In this document: piece by piece, positions 34,973 to 44,516 of the stretch
Layout of the letters: each line of letters starts with the position of its first letter
Numbering within the stretch: the first letter of the stretch is position 1
Source of the DNA: Rhodosporidiobolus odoratus
Lineage: Eukaryota; Basidiomycota; Microbotryomycetes; Sporidiobolales; Sporidiobolaceae
Length of the DNA: 64,000 bases
Assembly (NCBI GenBank): GCA_034387635.1
Contig: JAOANU010000006.1
Coordinates: forward strand, 434,001 to 498,000
Direction of reading: 5' to 3'
Position numbers and translations under genes: made by a program
The notes under the pieces: model-generated
The model's database searches: none
What the model saw: only the letters and a program-made list of their open reading frames with translations
Told to the model about the DNA's origin: nothing

Positions 34973-37270
34973 ATGGTCATGTCTTACGAATCTCAAGAAG
35001 ACGACACCTACGCTCGTGAAATCCGGCAATGCGAAGAATGGTTTAAAGTAAGTCGCATTCCCTTTCCCCTCCTCGGCGGAACTGCTGCTGATTTCGAGCC
35101 TCCAGAGCCCTCGCTTCAAGGGCCTGATTCGCCCCTACACCGCCGACCAGGTCGTCAGCAAACGCGGAACGCTCCCCATCTCTTACCCCTCGAATGAGCT
35201 CGGCAAGAAGCTCTTCAAGATTCTCGACGGAAAGGCGAAAAGGGGAGAGGTGTCACACACCTATGGGGCGTACGTTCTTTCTCTCCAGGCGAAAGACACT
35301 CGACGAGACTCAACATCGCGAGGAACAGCTGAGGTGGGGGAAGTGGGGAGGGCGTTACTGAATAGATACAGAGTCAAAGCGGAGCAGCTCTTGAGGCGCC
35401 ATACTTGAGAGCTGACTGACTGTGCTAATCTACAGCCTCGACCCGGTGCAAGTCACCCAGATGGCCAAGTACCTCGACACCGTCTACGTTTCTGGCTGGC
35501 AATCCTCTTCGACCGCTTCCTCCTCGAACGAGCCAGGTCCCGATCTCGCCGACTACCCTGCAAACACCGTTCCGAACAAGGTCGAGCACCTCTTCATGGC
35601 TCAGCTCTTCCACGACCGCAAGCAACGCGAAGCTCGCTCTCGTCTTTCCACCTCGGAACGCGCCAAAACCCCTTACATCGACTACCTCCGCCCCATCGTC
35701 GCTGACGCCGACACTGGACATGGCGGTCTCACGGCTGTCATGAAGCTGACCAAGATGTTTGTCGAGAAGGGCGCGGCGGGCATTCACATTGAAGATCAGA
35801 TGCCTGGGACGAAAAAGTGCGGTCACGTGAGTCGGATATCTTCCCCGCGGCTCTACACGCTGCCCTTGCCTGCCGTCTCAATCCCAGGCTCGGGTAGGCG
35901 ACAAGGCATCAACCGGGACTGACCTTTCCTATCTCAACCTCCCTTTCTTTCTCTTCCCTGACTTGGCGCTCTCAACGTTCTCCGACCTCTCCTTTCCGGT
36001 CCCCTCACGCCTGTTTCCGCCGACCCCTTCGCCCGCCCACCTGGTGCTTTCGTCCCCTCAGATGGCCGGCAAAGTGCTTGTTCCGATCTCGGAACACATC
36101 AACCGCCTCGTCGCCATCCGCCTCCAGTACGACATTATGGGCGTCGAGAACCTCGCAGTAGCCCGTACCGACGCCGAGGCTGCTACCCTCCTCTCTTCCA
36201 ACGTCGACGAGCGCGACCACGCTTTTATTCTCGGCTCGACTAACCCCAACGAGGACGACCTCGTGACGGCCATGAACAAGGCTGAGCGCTCCGGTGCGAA
36301 CGGCGACAAGCTTCAGCAGATCGAGGACGATTGGACGAAGGGGGCCGGCCTTCAGCTCTACACCGAAGCCGCCGCCTCCGCCGCAAGAAAGGCGGGCGCT
36401 TCTCAGGCCAAGGTCGACGACTTCCTCAAGCAGGCCGCCCACGTCTCGAATGCCAAAGCCCGCAAACTCGCAAAGCAGCTTCTGAGCGTCGACCCGTACT
36501 GGAACTGGGACGCGCCAAGGACTCGCGAAGGTTTCTACCGCTATCAGGGCGGAACGCAGTGCGCCATCAACCGTGCGATCGCCTTTGCGCCGTACTGCGA
36601 CTTGCTCTGGATGGAGACGAAGAGCCCGATCCTGGCGCAGGCTAAGGAGTTTGCGGCGGGCGTGAGGGCGGCTCATCCCGGAAAATGGCTCGCTTACAAC
36701 CTTTCGCCGTACGTATCCATCATTTCCTACTTTTCTCCCAGTCTATCTCAGAAACTAACTCTTGGGCCCTCACCGCTACAGCTCGTTCAACTGGTCCGCC
36801 GCCGGGCTTGACGAGAACCGGATGAAATCGTACATCTGGGAGCTTGGCAAGTTGGGCTTCGTCTGGCAGTTCATCACGGTGCGTTTCAGACTTCCCTTCG
36901 AACCCTTCGCGATTCATCCATCCTGCTCTCATACCTCGCCGTTCCGTTCTCGAGCTTGCATCGCCGTTTCCGCCTGAACTGACCTTCTCAATCTGGTTTC
37001 CCTCCCACTATTCCTTGACTACAGCTCGCCGGCCTACACTCCAACGCCTACATCTCCGACATGTTTGCCAAGTCTTTCGCTACCGATGGCATGAAAGCCT
37101 ACGTCAACCTTGTACAGCAACGCGAAGCCGACATCGGATGCGACGTACTTACCCACCAGAAATGGTCAGGCGCCGACTACGCCGACAACCTGCTCAAGAC
37201 CGTGACTGGTGGTGTCTCTTCTACCGCCGCTATGGGAGCGGGCGTTACGGAGACTCAGTTCAAGCACTGA
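34973..37270 (+). CDS. ICL1: Isocitrate lyase
   Basis: Glyoxylate-cycle enzyme cleaving isocitrate to succinate and glyoxylate, needed for growth on acetate and fatty acids. Exons 34973-35047, 35106-35269, 35436-35826, 36062-36708, 36782-36878, 37025-37270; 539 aa, normal length. The catalytic loop KKCGH is at 206-210 (C208). DADTGHGG (Mg/substrate loop), [25 protein letters not shown], the fungal insert region ([19 protein letters not shown]) and [13 protein letters not shown] are all present. The C-terminus is ETQFKH, so there is no SKL-type peroxisomal signal. Introns 2 (166 nt) and 3 (235 nt, 35827-36061) are longer than the local norm. Start MVMSYE in CCATGG context. Confidence 0.97.
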
Positions 37271-37834
37271 GGGCTTGACTCTTCCCTTCCTTCGCATTTG
37301 CATATGTACCCTTTCCTCACTTTGTTCCCAACGCCTTCCGTTCTGGTCTACCTTCCACTGTGTGTACTTTTCCAGCTCACGCATGTGCAGTAGCTTGTCG
37401 CGAAATAAATGCTTGTTCTCTCCCTCCCCTCGCAATTTCGCTGTCATCCGGTTTCTTCGGCAACTTCCTGCCGCCTCCCGAGTCTTCCGACGAGATGCGT
37501 ACGTAAGCGGACGACTCTGGAAAAGCGGTCTAGGCATTGATGAGTGTGGGAACAAACGATTCCCGACTGGGCAAGTCGCAACGTTTCCTTTGACCTTCTC
37601 AAACCGGCATGAAGGCAGGCTCGCATTGTCGTCGAGCGTCTCCCTCGTCTCCACTGGCGTTGCTGGGCGCCTGTAGCATTCTACACCTATCTATACTGCT
37701 GGTGTTGCATCTCGCTCCCTCCATCAGCCAATAAAGAACCGCCTACGACCCGTACCAGCCCCGCAAGCCACCTTTCCCTCCTCGTTTCCGCACCTCGCCT
37801 ACACCAGCTCACGCGAAGCGGAGCGGCCAGCACC
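37271..37834. promoter_or_regulatory. Intergenic: ICL1 3' flank and wall-protein promoter
   Basis: 564 bp between tandem genes, C/T-rich throughout. Frames on both strands lack domains. Nothing further recognised. Confidence 0.45.
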
Positions 37835-38829
37835 ATGCTCACCGTCTCATCGTATACCTCGCGGGTCGCCGCGACCCTCGCACTTGCAGCAGCCTCAGTC
37901 AGCGCTATCGCCATCACCAGCCCCAGCGTTGCGACTATTTGGGAGTTCGTGACATTGTCCTTTCGAAGTCTTGCGGGAGCAAGCTGATAATAGTCCCTGC
38001 AGCTCGACCGGCGCGAACCCGGACTACGTTCTCTGGCAGCTCTACCCACCCACAAATCCTGCCCCTGCAACTCAGGTTCGCCTTTTTCTTCTCACCTTCA
38101 TCGTTGGACTGAGAGCTGACAACCTTTCCTGAGCAGTATTTTGACATCTACATCCGAAATGCTGTGGGGGCAATGTATGACCCGCCGCTCAATGTGCGTA
38201 GATGCCGCTTTTTGTCCTCGATGGGAAGAGAAGCTCATCAATACGTGTCTTTGCAGATCCCGCTGGCAATCAATGTCGATTCACTCGGTTCGACCTTCTT
38301 TGAGGTTAAGGATATGCAGCAATTCAAGCCGGGACCTGGTTGTACGCCTTCCCTACTGCTGGTCAACTTCTTCCTCCGGCTGACATTGATTTTCTCTATA
38401 GACCAACTCTTCTTCTCGGACCCGACAAACCCGGACATAGTCTACTGCGACTCGGATGTCTTCTGTATCGGTACACCCATAGCTGGCGCAACTCCCGTCA
38501 CTCCTCCCTCTTCTTCCCTCGACATTTCTACTTCCTCCGAGCCTGCTTCACCCAGCTCATCCACCGCCTCATCTCCTTCGTCTTCCGCTTCCACTTCGCA
38601 TTCTAGAGAGCTCTCTGTCTCGGCAAGTACTACCACTACCACTACGACCACGACAGAACTGTCAACTCCCACAAAGGAACAACCGGAAGGCACTCTTGTT
38701 GCGGCGACAGTTCCAGGAGGACCAGACCAGCAAGGCTTCGATGTGATCAGCGGGGCACGAGGGCTGGGCTTAAGCCTGGCGACAACGGTCGGGGTAGCTG
38801 CGGCGGGTATGTTTGCTTTGGTGGCCTGA
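37835..38829 (+). CDS. Kre9/Knh1-like, Ser/Thr-rich GPI-anchored wall protein
   Basis: Secreted, probably wall-bound protein. Exons 37835-37956, 38003-38075, 38137-38193, 38257-38341, 38402-38829; 254 aa. A signal peptide is clear (ATLALAAASVSAIA). The mature start ITSPSVATIWEFVTF followed by NPDYVLWQLYPP and YFDIYIRNAVG fits the Kre9/Knh1 N-terminal fold (ITSP...W...W pattern), a roughly 100-residue beta domain. It is followed by a Ser/Thr/Pro-rich stalk with a run of nine Thr, suited to O-mannosylation, and a C-terminal hydrophobic helix (GLSLATTVGVAAAGMFALVA) after a small-residue site, as for GPI attachment. Exon 1 was ended at 37956 because this is the only join that restores frame; its GTCCTT donor is weak. 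Confidence 0.82.
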
Positions 38830-39338
38830 AGAGCAACAAGGTTATATGGCCGTGAAACTCTGAGTCGTTGCTTCTACTTCTCAGGTCACATCCTTTCCGT
38901 TCTGAGTACTTCGAGCTTGTCGATCACCCTCTCAAGCTTGACAAGGTGAGGCTGTTGCTGATTGTCCGGATGTGATTGAAAAGCATCACCGCGAAGCAGT
39001 ACGGGTCTCTGCGCCCTCTTATCGAGGAGAAGGAAGGGCGACTGCTGCTGTTGCACTCTTTCCAGCCTCAAGGCAGTCACAAACCTCTTTGAGCCTTTCG
39101 AGCAAGTTGAGAAGGACAGGACGAGAAGATTCGGGATGATGCGCCTGCGTACAAATCGGGACGAGCACTAGCAATAAGATAAGCAAGCAAGAGGTACACG
39201 GAAGACACGTTATCCACCCCTGGACACTGGCCGCACGGGTCGGCAGCTGAAGGGGCCGGCGGAAGAGGTAGAAAAACGAAGTGTACATTTCGTAACACGA
39301 AAAGCTGTGTTCTGCACCGGTACTCTGGCGGCCCCTCC
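38830..39338. other. Intergenic between convergent genes
   Basis: 509 bp between the wall-protein stop and the LRR-like minus-strand frame. A 64-codon minus frame (38886-39080) is Gln/Leu-rich but has no splice partner or domain. Nothing called. Confidence 0.45.
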
Positions 39339-41078
39339 TTACTCGCACTGGTCTGAGCTATCTCCGTACCCGTCCGAACTATACACCATCATATTCTCAA
39401 GCATGCTCTCCTGCTGAGCGTACTCCTTCTCGATTTGCCACGCCTTGACTGCAGTACCGCTCACTTTGACCCGCCCACCTTGCGCAGCTTGCAGGACCCT
39501 GGCAAGCCTGGCACGGTCAAACCCAAATGTCCACTTTGGAAGGACCCAGTCCTGCAACATGTCAGAGTGGTCGTAGATGGGAACGTTGTAAACATCGATT
39601 GGTGCGCCGCGCTTGGCTGTCACGAGGTTCAAAACGAGTCTGCGCAGAGTCGGATGGCTTGTAGGGCCCGAGATGAGGGCGATGAGGTTAGGAACGGATA
39701 TGAAGTCGGTTTTTCCGAGGTTTAGAACGGTGAGAGGGAGAAGGCAAAGGGCAATGAAAAAGGACGGTTCAGAGGCGTCATAGTTCCCTTCAAGGGTCAG
39801 CTGGTCGAGTGAGCACAAGCTGGCAAGGAGGGTGCTTGGTGCCCATTTTGCTGAATGCCTGCCGCCATTGAGGACAAGGTGGCGTAGGAGGGTTGGGGAA
39901 GGGAGAGCTTCGAGGAGGGCTGGAGAGGCCTCCAGGTGCTTGTAGGGGGCCAGAGAAAGGCGCTCAAGGGAGGGAAAGAGACTGAGATATGTCTGTACTT
40001 CGGGTCCCGATTCGTATGTAGCGAGAGTGAGAATTTTAACGGCGGTGAGGGCCGAAATCCCGGTGTTAAGCCCATACATGCGGACGCCAATCCAGTGGTG
40101 ACGGTTATGCAAGACGACTTCTCTAAGCTTCGGAAGCACGGAATGTGCTGCGTGGAAGGAAGGCTCGGCAAAATGAATGTTGCCCGACTTCGGTGTGACT
40201 GCAAGGATTCGACCTCGCACCTTCACTCCTTCGCTTCCGAGTCCTTCTTCTCTGTCCTTCCGCTAGATGACACTGAATTTTAGCTGTCCCACAGGCCTTC
40301 ATTTTATCTTGCCTGTGGTTGCCGAGACCGGACGGAGTAGATGATCATTCAACATGGGATGAGCTGTAGCAACTCCCCTCGTCTATCCTGTCTTTTCCTT
40401 TAGCGCTCTACAACCCCTTCTACCTAGTCCTACGGAATACAGCCGCATCATTGTCTGTTGGTCTCCGTCTGCCCTTGCCTTCGCTCAGGCATCCTTCCCT
40501 CCGACTTCCTCGCAAGTAACCTGTCCTCGCCGACCGGCTTGAAGACGGTGCTCCTTGCAGTGACGAAGGAGAGGCGAGGGGAAAGTTTGCCGCTGTCGGC
40601 GGAAGTGACGAGTGCAGTGAGACGCGAGGACCCCATGAGACTGAGATGGGTCAACACCGGAAGGGAGGAGAAAAAGCGAGCGAGGCTTTGATTGGAAGGG
40701 GAACCAATATCCTCAACTTCATGCTTCTTGTTGCCCTGTTACACGTTCATCTCGAGTTTCTTGACGAAGATAGTTAGATTCTGGTTATCCTCGATGGCCT
40801 TGACCAGCTTATTGAGCGCGTCAAAGGTTTTGATCTCGATGATCTCCCACCAGGCTTCCGTGTAAAACGGAAGGAAGTCGCGGCTGAGGGGCGCAACGGG
40901 CTTCGTAGTGTACGCCAATCTGAAGATGATGCTGAAGATCTCGACTGGCAGTTTGGCGAGGCAACTAACGCTCGACTTGGACGGTAGAAGCTAGGGTGCG
41001 CAGGCAGGAAGTGAGCGTGCAATACGGGATGGAGATGCGAAAGCGTACCGGGATGTCTGTAGGTTCGCTGTCCTCCAT
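39339..41078 (-). pseudogene. F-box-like / LRR-like locus, probably disrupted (copy 2)
   Basis: Same family as the genes at 7.1 and 41.2 kb. Intact 5' part: ATG at 41078, ten-codon first exon (41078-41049, MEDSEPTDIP), phase-0 intron, then a second exon from 40990 with the F-box-like segment (LAKLPVEIFSIIFRLAYTTK) and the next conserved strand (WWEIIEIKTFDALNKLV...FVKKLEMNV). A TAA at 40741-40739 then interrupts the frame, which otherwise runs on in family style (LARFFSSLPVLTHLSLMGSS) to 40448. About 220 bp of unrelated sequence follows. After a plausible acceptor (exon from 40198) an LRR-like frame runs to the stop at 39339 and ends like its paralogues (DWVLPKWTFGFDRARLARVL). Either a pseudogene, or a truncated 93-residue F-box protein plus remnant. 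Confidence 0.6.
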
Positions 41079-41197
41079 TGTGGACCGTTTCTACGCAGTC
41101 TGGCGTGAGCGATGGGTGCTGGTGGAGAGAGACCGTGGTCGACCTTCATCGCTTCATCGCTCCCGCACCTCGTGTCGAACCGCTCAGACGAGCCAAA
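41079..41197. promoter_or_regulatory. 119-bp head-to-head promoter between two F-box paralogues
   Basis: The start codons of copy 2 (minus, 41078) and copy 3 (plus, 41198) are only 119 bp apart, so one short region would have to serve both genes. No repeat or named element seen. Confidence 0.55.
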
Positions 41198-42611
41198 ATG
41201 ACCGATGATATGACACTGCCACAGGCTATACAGGTACGCTGACTTTCAACTCTCCCGCTCGTGGGCTGCCTTTCCCCTCTCCCAGATGCCGGATGGTCAT
41301 GGATCCGCCTCTTCCGCTCAAGTACGCGACTTGCTTGCGAGCTTACCTGCCGAGCTTATACGCGGCATCTTTTCGCTCGCCTGGCCCTACCCGAACGAGG
41401 CTCCGACTGGTCCTCTCCGCAAGCTCCTTCAACCTCTTCTCCTCAAACACCTTTACGAACGCGTCTTGGTCGTAAGTGACGGCCAGCTCGACTAGCTGTG
41501 CCGTACTGCACGCGCTCAGCCGAGACATGGTCTACTCATGAAACAATTCAAGCTTACCATTCCTTGAGCGGTCGACCGGAACAACGGCGTCTAGACGACA
41601 AAAGAGCACGCAAATGAAGCTGGACCGAGCAAGAAAGACCCGGTTTTCCTCATTCGCCAATTGAGTGAGGTCAAAGCGATGGCTGTTCTCGGATCTAGCC
41701 GCATGGCGAGACGACTCCTTCAACCGGATATTGCAGCCGATCGTTTGCCGAGTCTCGACAGCCTCTACCTTCGCTTGAACTTTGACGGCTTCAAAGACCC
41801 TTCTCATCCTGCCATCTACAGCAGTCTCTCTCTCTACTGCCAACTAGACTCTTTCGGTGTTTGGGTTGAGCGCGACGTGCTTGCGATCAAGCCATACAAG
41901 CCCGGTCCCGAGCTCTCTCTCATCATCTTCCCGCCTATATTCCGACTCCTCCTCTGCGAGCCGCTTACGTGCAATTCTTTCGCTGCAACTCTCCTCGCGT
42001 CATACACCAGCGCTCTGGAATTAACCCTTGTCAACCTCCACTCGAAGAACAGCCTCCTTCCCCTCCTTACCGCCTTTACAGAGCCTGCCTCGGTCTATCG
42101 CCTATCGCTCAGCTGTCTGTGTGACGCGTACGAGGGCAATATCGAGGAGACTTATCGCACTTTCAGCGACCTGCGGGAGCTCGAGCTATCTATTCAAAGT
42201 CTCGCATTGCCTTCCGCCTCTTTCTACGACGTCCTGCGTGCACTCCCCCTCACAACTCTTACCCTCGGTATTGACGTCGGCGTTTCTACCGAAGAGCTTA
42301 CTGCCCTTATCGCTCCCGGGCCCCGCAGATACCCCCCCCTCGAGCAAGTTGAGCTGGATGTGGTGCACGTTGAGATGGACACCCGCATTCTGGAAGATGC
42401 GCATGGAGAACCTTGGGGCGGTGTGATAGACGACGAGGGGTACGGGGTCTATCCCGACTGGACGCTGCCAGAGTGGACGCCCTCCTTCACTCGCGATGGA
42501 CTGAAGGAGCTCGTACGCGTTGCGGAAGAGATAGGGTTTGCGGTTGTGGCCGATGCGAGCAAAGCTCTCGAGGTAGACGACGCGTTCGATAGGGAGCCCG
42601 AATGGCAATGA
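41198..42611 (+). CDS. F-box-like / LRR-like protein (copy 3), with an unusual intron
   Basis: Same architecture as copy 1: a 12-codon first exon (41198-41233), a phase-0 intron, then an F-box-like exon from 41286 (LLASLPAELIRGIFSLAWPY, later LLLKHLYERVLV). From 41286 to 42611 one frame runs throughout but carries three stops: TAG 41493-41495, TGA 41565-41567, TAG 41592-41594. A 123-nt intron 41472-41594 (donor GTAAGT, acceptor TCTAG) would remove all three and keep frame, giving 412 aa. However, the skipped segment still reads like family coding sequence (LCRTARAQP...LLMKQFKLTIP). The LRR-like part (LPSLDSLYLRLNF, LRELELSIQSL, LEQVELDVVHVEM) and the C-terminal WTLPEWTPSFTRDGLKELV block are intact. 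Either a functional gene with a new intron or an early pseudogene. Confidence 0.6.
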
Positions 42612-42731
42612 GGATCTCCCAGCCAAAAACGGCGAAGTAGTGCGAACTTCCAGCTTGAACGGATGAAATGATCTCGCTTGGTTTTCTATACCTGTTTTGC
42701 GACTCCTTACAAGTCTTGAAAGTCCGGCTGA

Positions 42732-44040
42732 CTACGTCCGTCCTCGCGCATCCCAATGTACATCTCTCTCTAGCGCACTTCGCAATAATGCACATCGGCT
42801 CGTGCCGCTCGATGCGCTCGCCGTACTCGCCCTTGACGTTTGCCTGCGAAGCGCTGGCAACGGAAGAGTGAGGAGAGAATCGGTCGAACGATTAAAGTCG
42901 GGAGAAGGTGGAGGCGAGAGGCCGGAAACGGTGTGAGAGGAGAGAGCTAGAGAGCTGCGACGCCGGAGGTGGGTGTAAAGGCCTGTCGACGGACGAGGAA
43001 GATTTGGGGTCATGGTAGTGGAAGCTGGGGAGTGGGGAGAAGACGGCTGTGAAGGAGAAAAGGTGGAGGAGGAAGCGGCGCGCGGGTCGGGCGGAGGGCC
43101 TTCTTCGATGACAATGGTCGAGTGCATTTCTGCCGAGTCGTCTGCGATAGCCCCGTATCAGAGCTTCGGTTCTGACGACTGCGAGAGAGGAAGGAGGAGC
43201 AGAAAAGGCGAGGGAGAAAGCACGTACAAACGGGTGTCGCAAATTGCACGACCACGCTTGAACGAGCCAACCTTGCAGCTTCCACCATGCTCATCTCACC
43301 AGCGGGATATGCCGGTGCAGGCGGAAACGGTGGAGCTGCTGGGGTAAGATCGGCCGCCTTGACCGACAGGCAGTACCGCTCAACCAGTCGCCTTCCTTTG
43401 CCCGCCCTTTCCAGTCCACTCGGATCTTTCTCCAGCTGCCGTCTTCTGATTGGAACGTAGAGTCGCTTCGCCGCCCGCCACATGTACCACAATTCGACCA
43501 CGAGGACCAAGGCCATCAACGCTGTGACCCAAGGAGTGACGCCTTTGTTGCTCTTCTTCCTCGACAGGACGATGCCAGCGGTGATCCAGGCTACCACTGT
43601 CGATACCATTAGGGCGACGCAAAGGACGAAGCCGAAGAGGGGTCGACGAAAAGGAGGAAGTGTAAGGTTTGCTGGCGGCGGAGTCGAAGGAAGTACCGGC
43701 GGAAGAGGTGTAGAGGACCAAAGCGACCAGTCCGGTACTGGCGAAGGTTCTGATGGGCAGTGGTAGCCGATCTCGCCGCATTTTCTTGGGCTTGCTGGAA
43801 GAGAATGCACGCAGAGGCTTGATGTGGGGCTGGCAGACGAGGAGGAGAAAAGCGACCTCGGTGTCGGCAACGGCGATGCTGGTGACGGGACAAGCATGCT
43901 GAGTGCAAAGGTGGACGAAAAACGGGAGAAGAAGAATGCCGGGTGTCGGTCGAGCGGGGTGGCCCCGAAGCCATGTCAATGGCGGCACGAGCAGCTCGAT
44001 GAGTGCGAGAAGCCAGCAATAGAGGAAGGACCCTCTCCTC
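42732..44040 (-). CDS. Multi-pass membrane protein, function unknown (5' end unresolved)
   Basis: The 3' exon is firm: 43141-42732, joined to an upstream exon ending at 43228 (GTACGT donor), reading VVQFATPV then YDSAEMHSTIVIEEG and a Ser/Pro-rich cytosolic-type tail to the TAG at 42732. The upstream exon encodes two adjacent hydrophobic segments (FGFVLCVALMVSTVVAWITA and WVTALMALVLVVELWYMW) separated by a basic loop, followed by RRRQLEKDP. Further upstream (about 44035-43870) a different frame encodes two more hydrophobic segments (LYCWLLALIELLVPPL and GILLLPFFVHLCTQ), so at least one more intron must lie between. I could not find a clean junction or a start codon. Four transmembrane helices is the best guess. 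No family recognised. Confidence 0.6.
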
Positions 44041-44516
44041 GGTAGCGCTCATAGCGGCGATGCTGCCCGACGTCGGTCGAGACTACGGCAGAGTGTGTCT
44101 CGACCGCTGCAGACTTTGCAATCGAACTGGCGCATGCGGTAGGAGGACTGTGGGGAGATCAAAAAGCGCGTCCTGCGCTGGCAAACTCGGTATGCGGGTG
44201 GAATAGCTCACCGGAATAGCTGCTCCGGTATTCACTAGTGAAGTTGCCGCGATTGCGGGCATGTGGCGCACCGACCAGTGCTCCTATGGATCTATGCTGT
44301 CAAAAAAGGGGATCGGTGGACAAAACAGCGAGGGAAGTAGCCGGCAACCATTAGCGTTGCTTGAGCGGGTATTGAAGGATGTGTAGGTGTTTGCAGAGTG
44401 ACTAGCGCATGCGGGAGTATCGGTAAGCGTCTTTCAGCGGGCACGGAGTGTGTCATGGTCAACGAGGTGAATCTCGAATCTTGGCTTTTTCCGTTTCCAT
44501 CCTCTTCCTACTCATC
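44041..44516. promoter_or_regulatory. Intergenic: membrane-protein 5' region / HapX promoter
   Basis: Up to 476 bp between divergent genes; part may be 5' exon of the membrane protein (a short minus frame with MRQFDCKVCSGRD at about 44130 is in the same frame but ends in a TGA). I looked for GATA-type iron-repressor sites (WGATAA) upstream of the HapX gene and found none that convinced me. Confidence 0.4.

Noticed and set aside
37253..37270. Peroxisomal targeting signal on isocitrate lyase
   Set aside because: The C-terminus is QFKH, not an SKL-type tripeptide.
38886..39080. Small Gln/Leu-rich minus-strand gene
   Set aside because: No splice partner or domain; lies between two convergent 3' ends.
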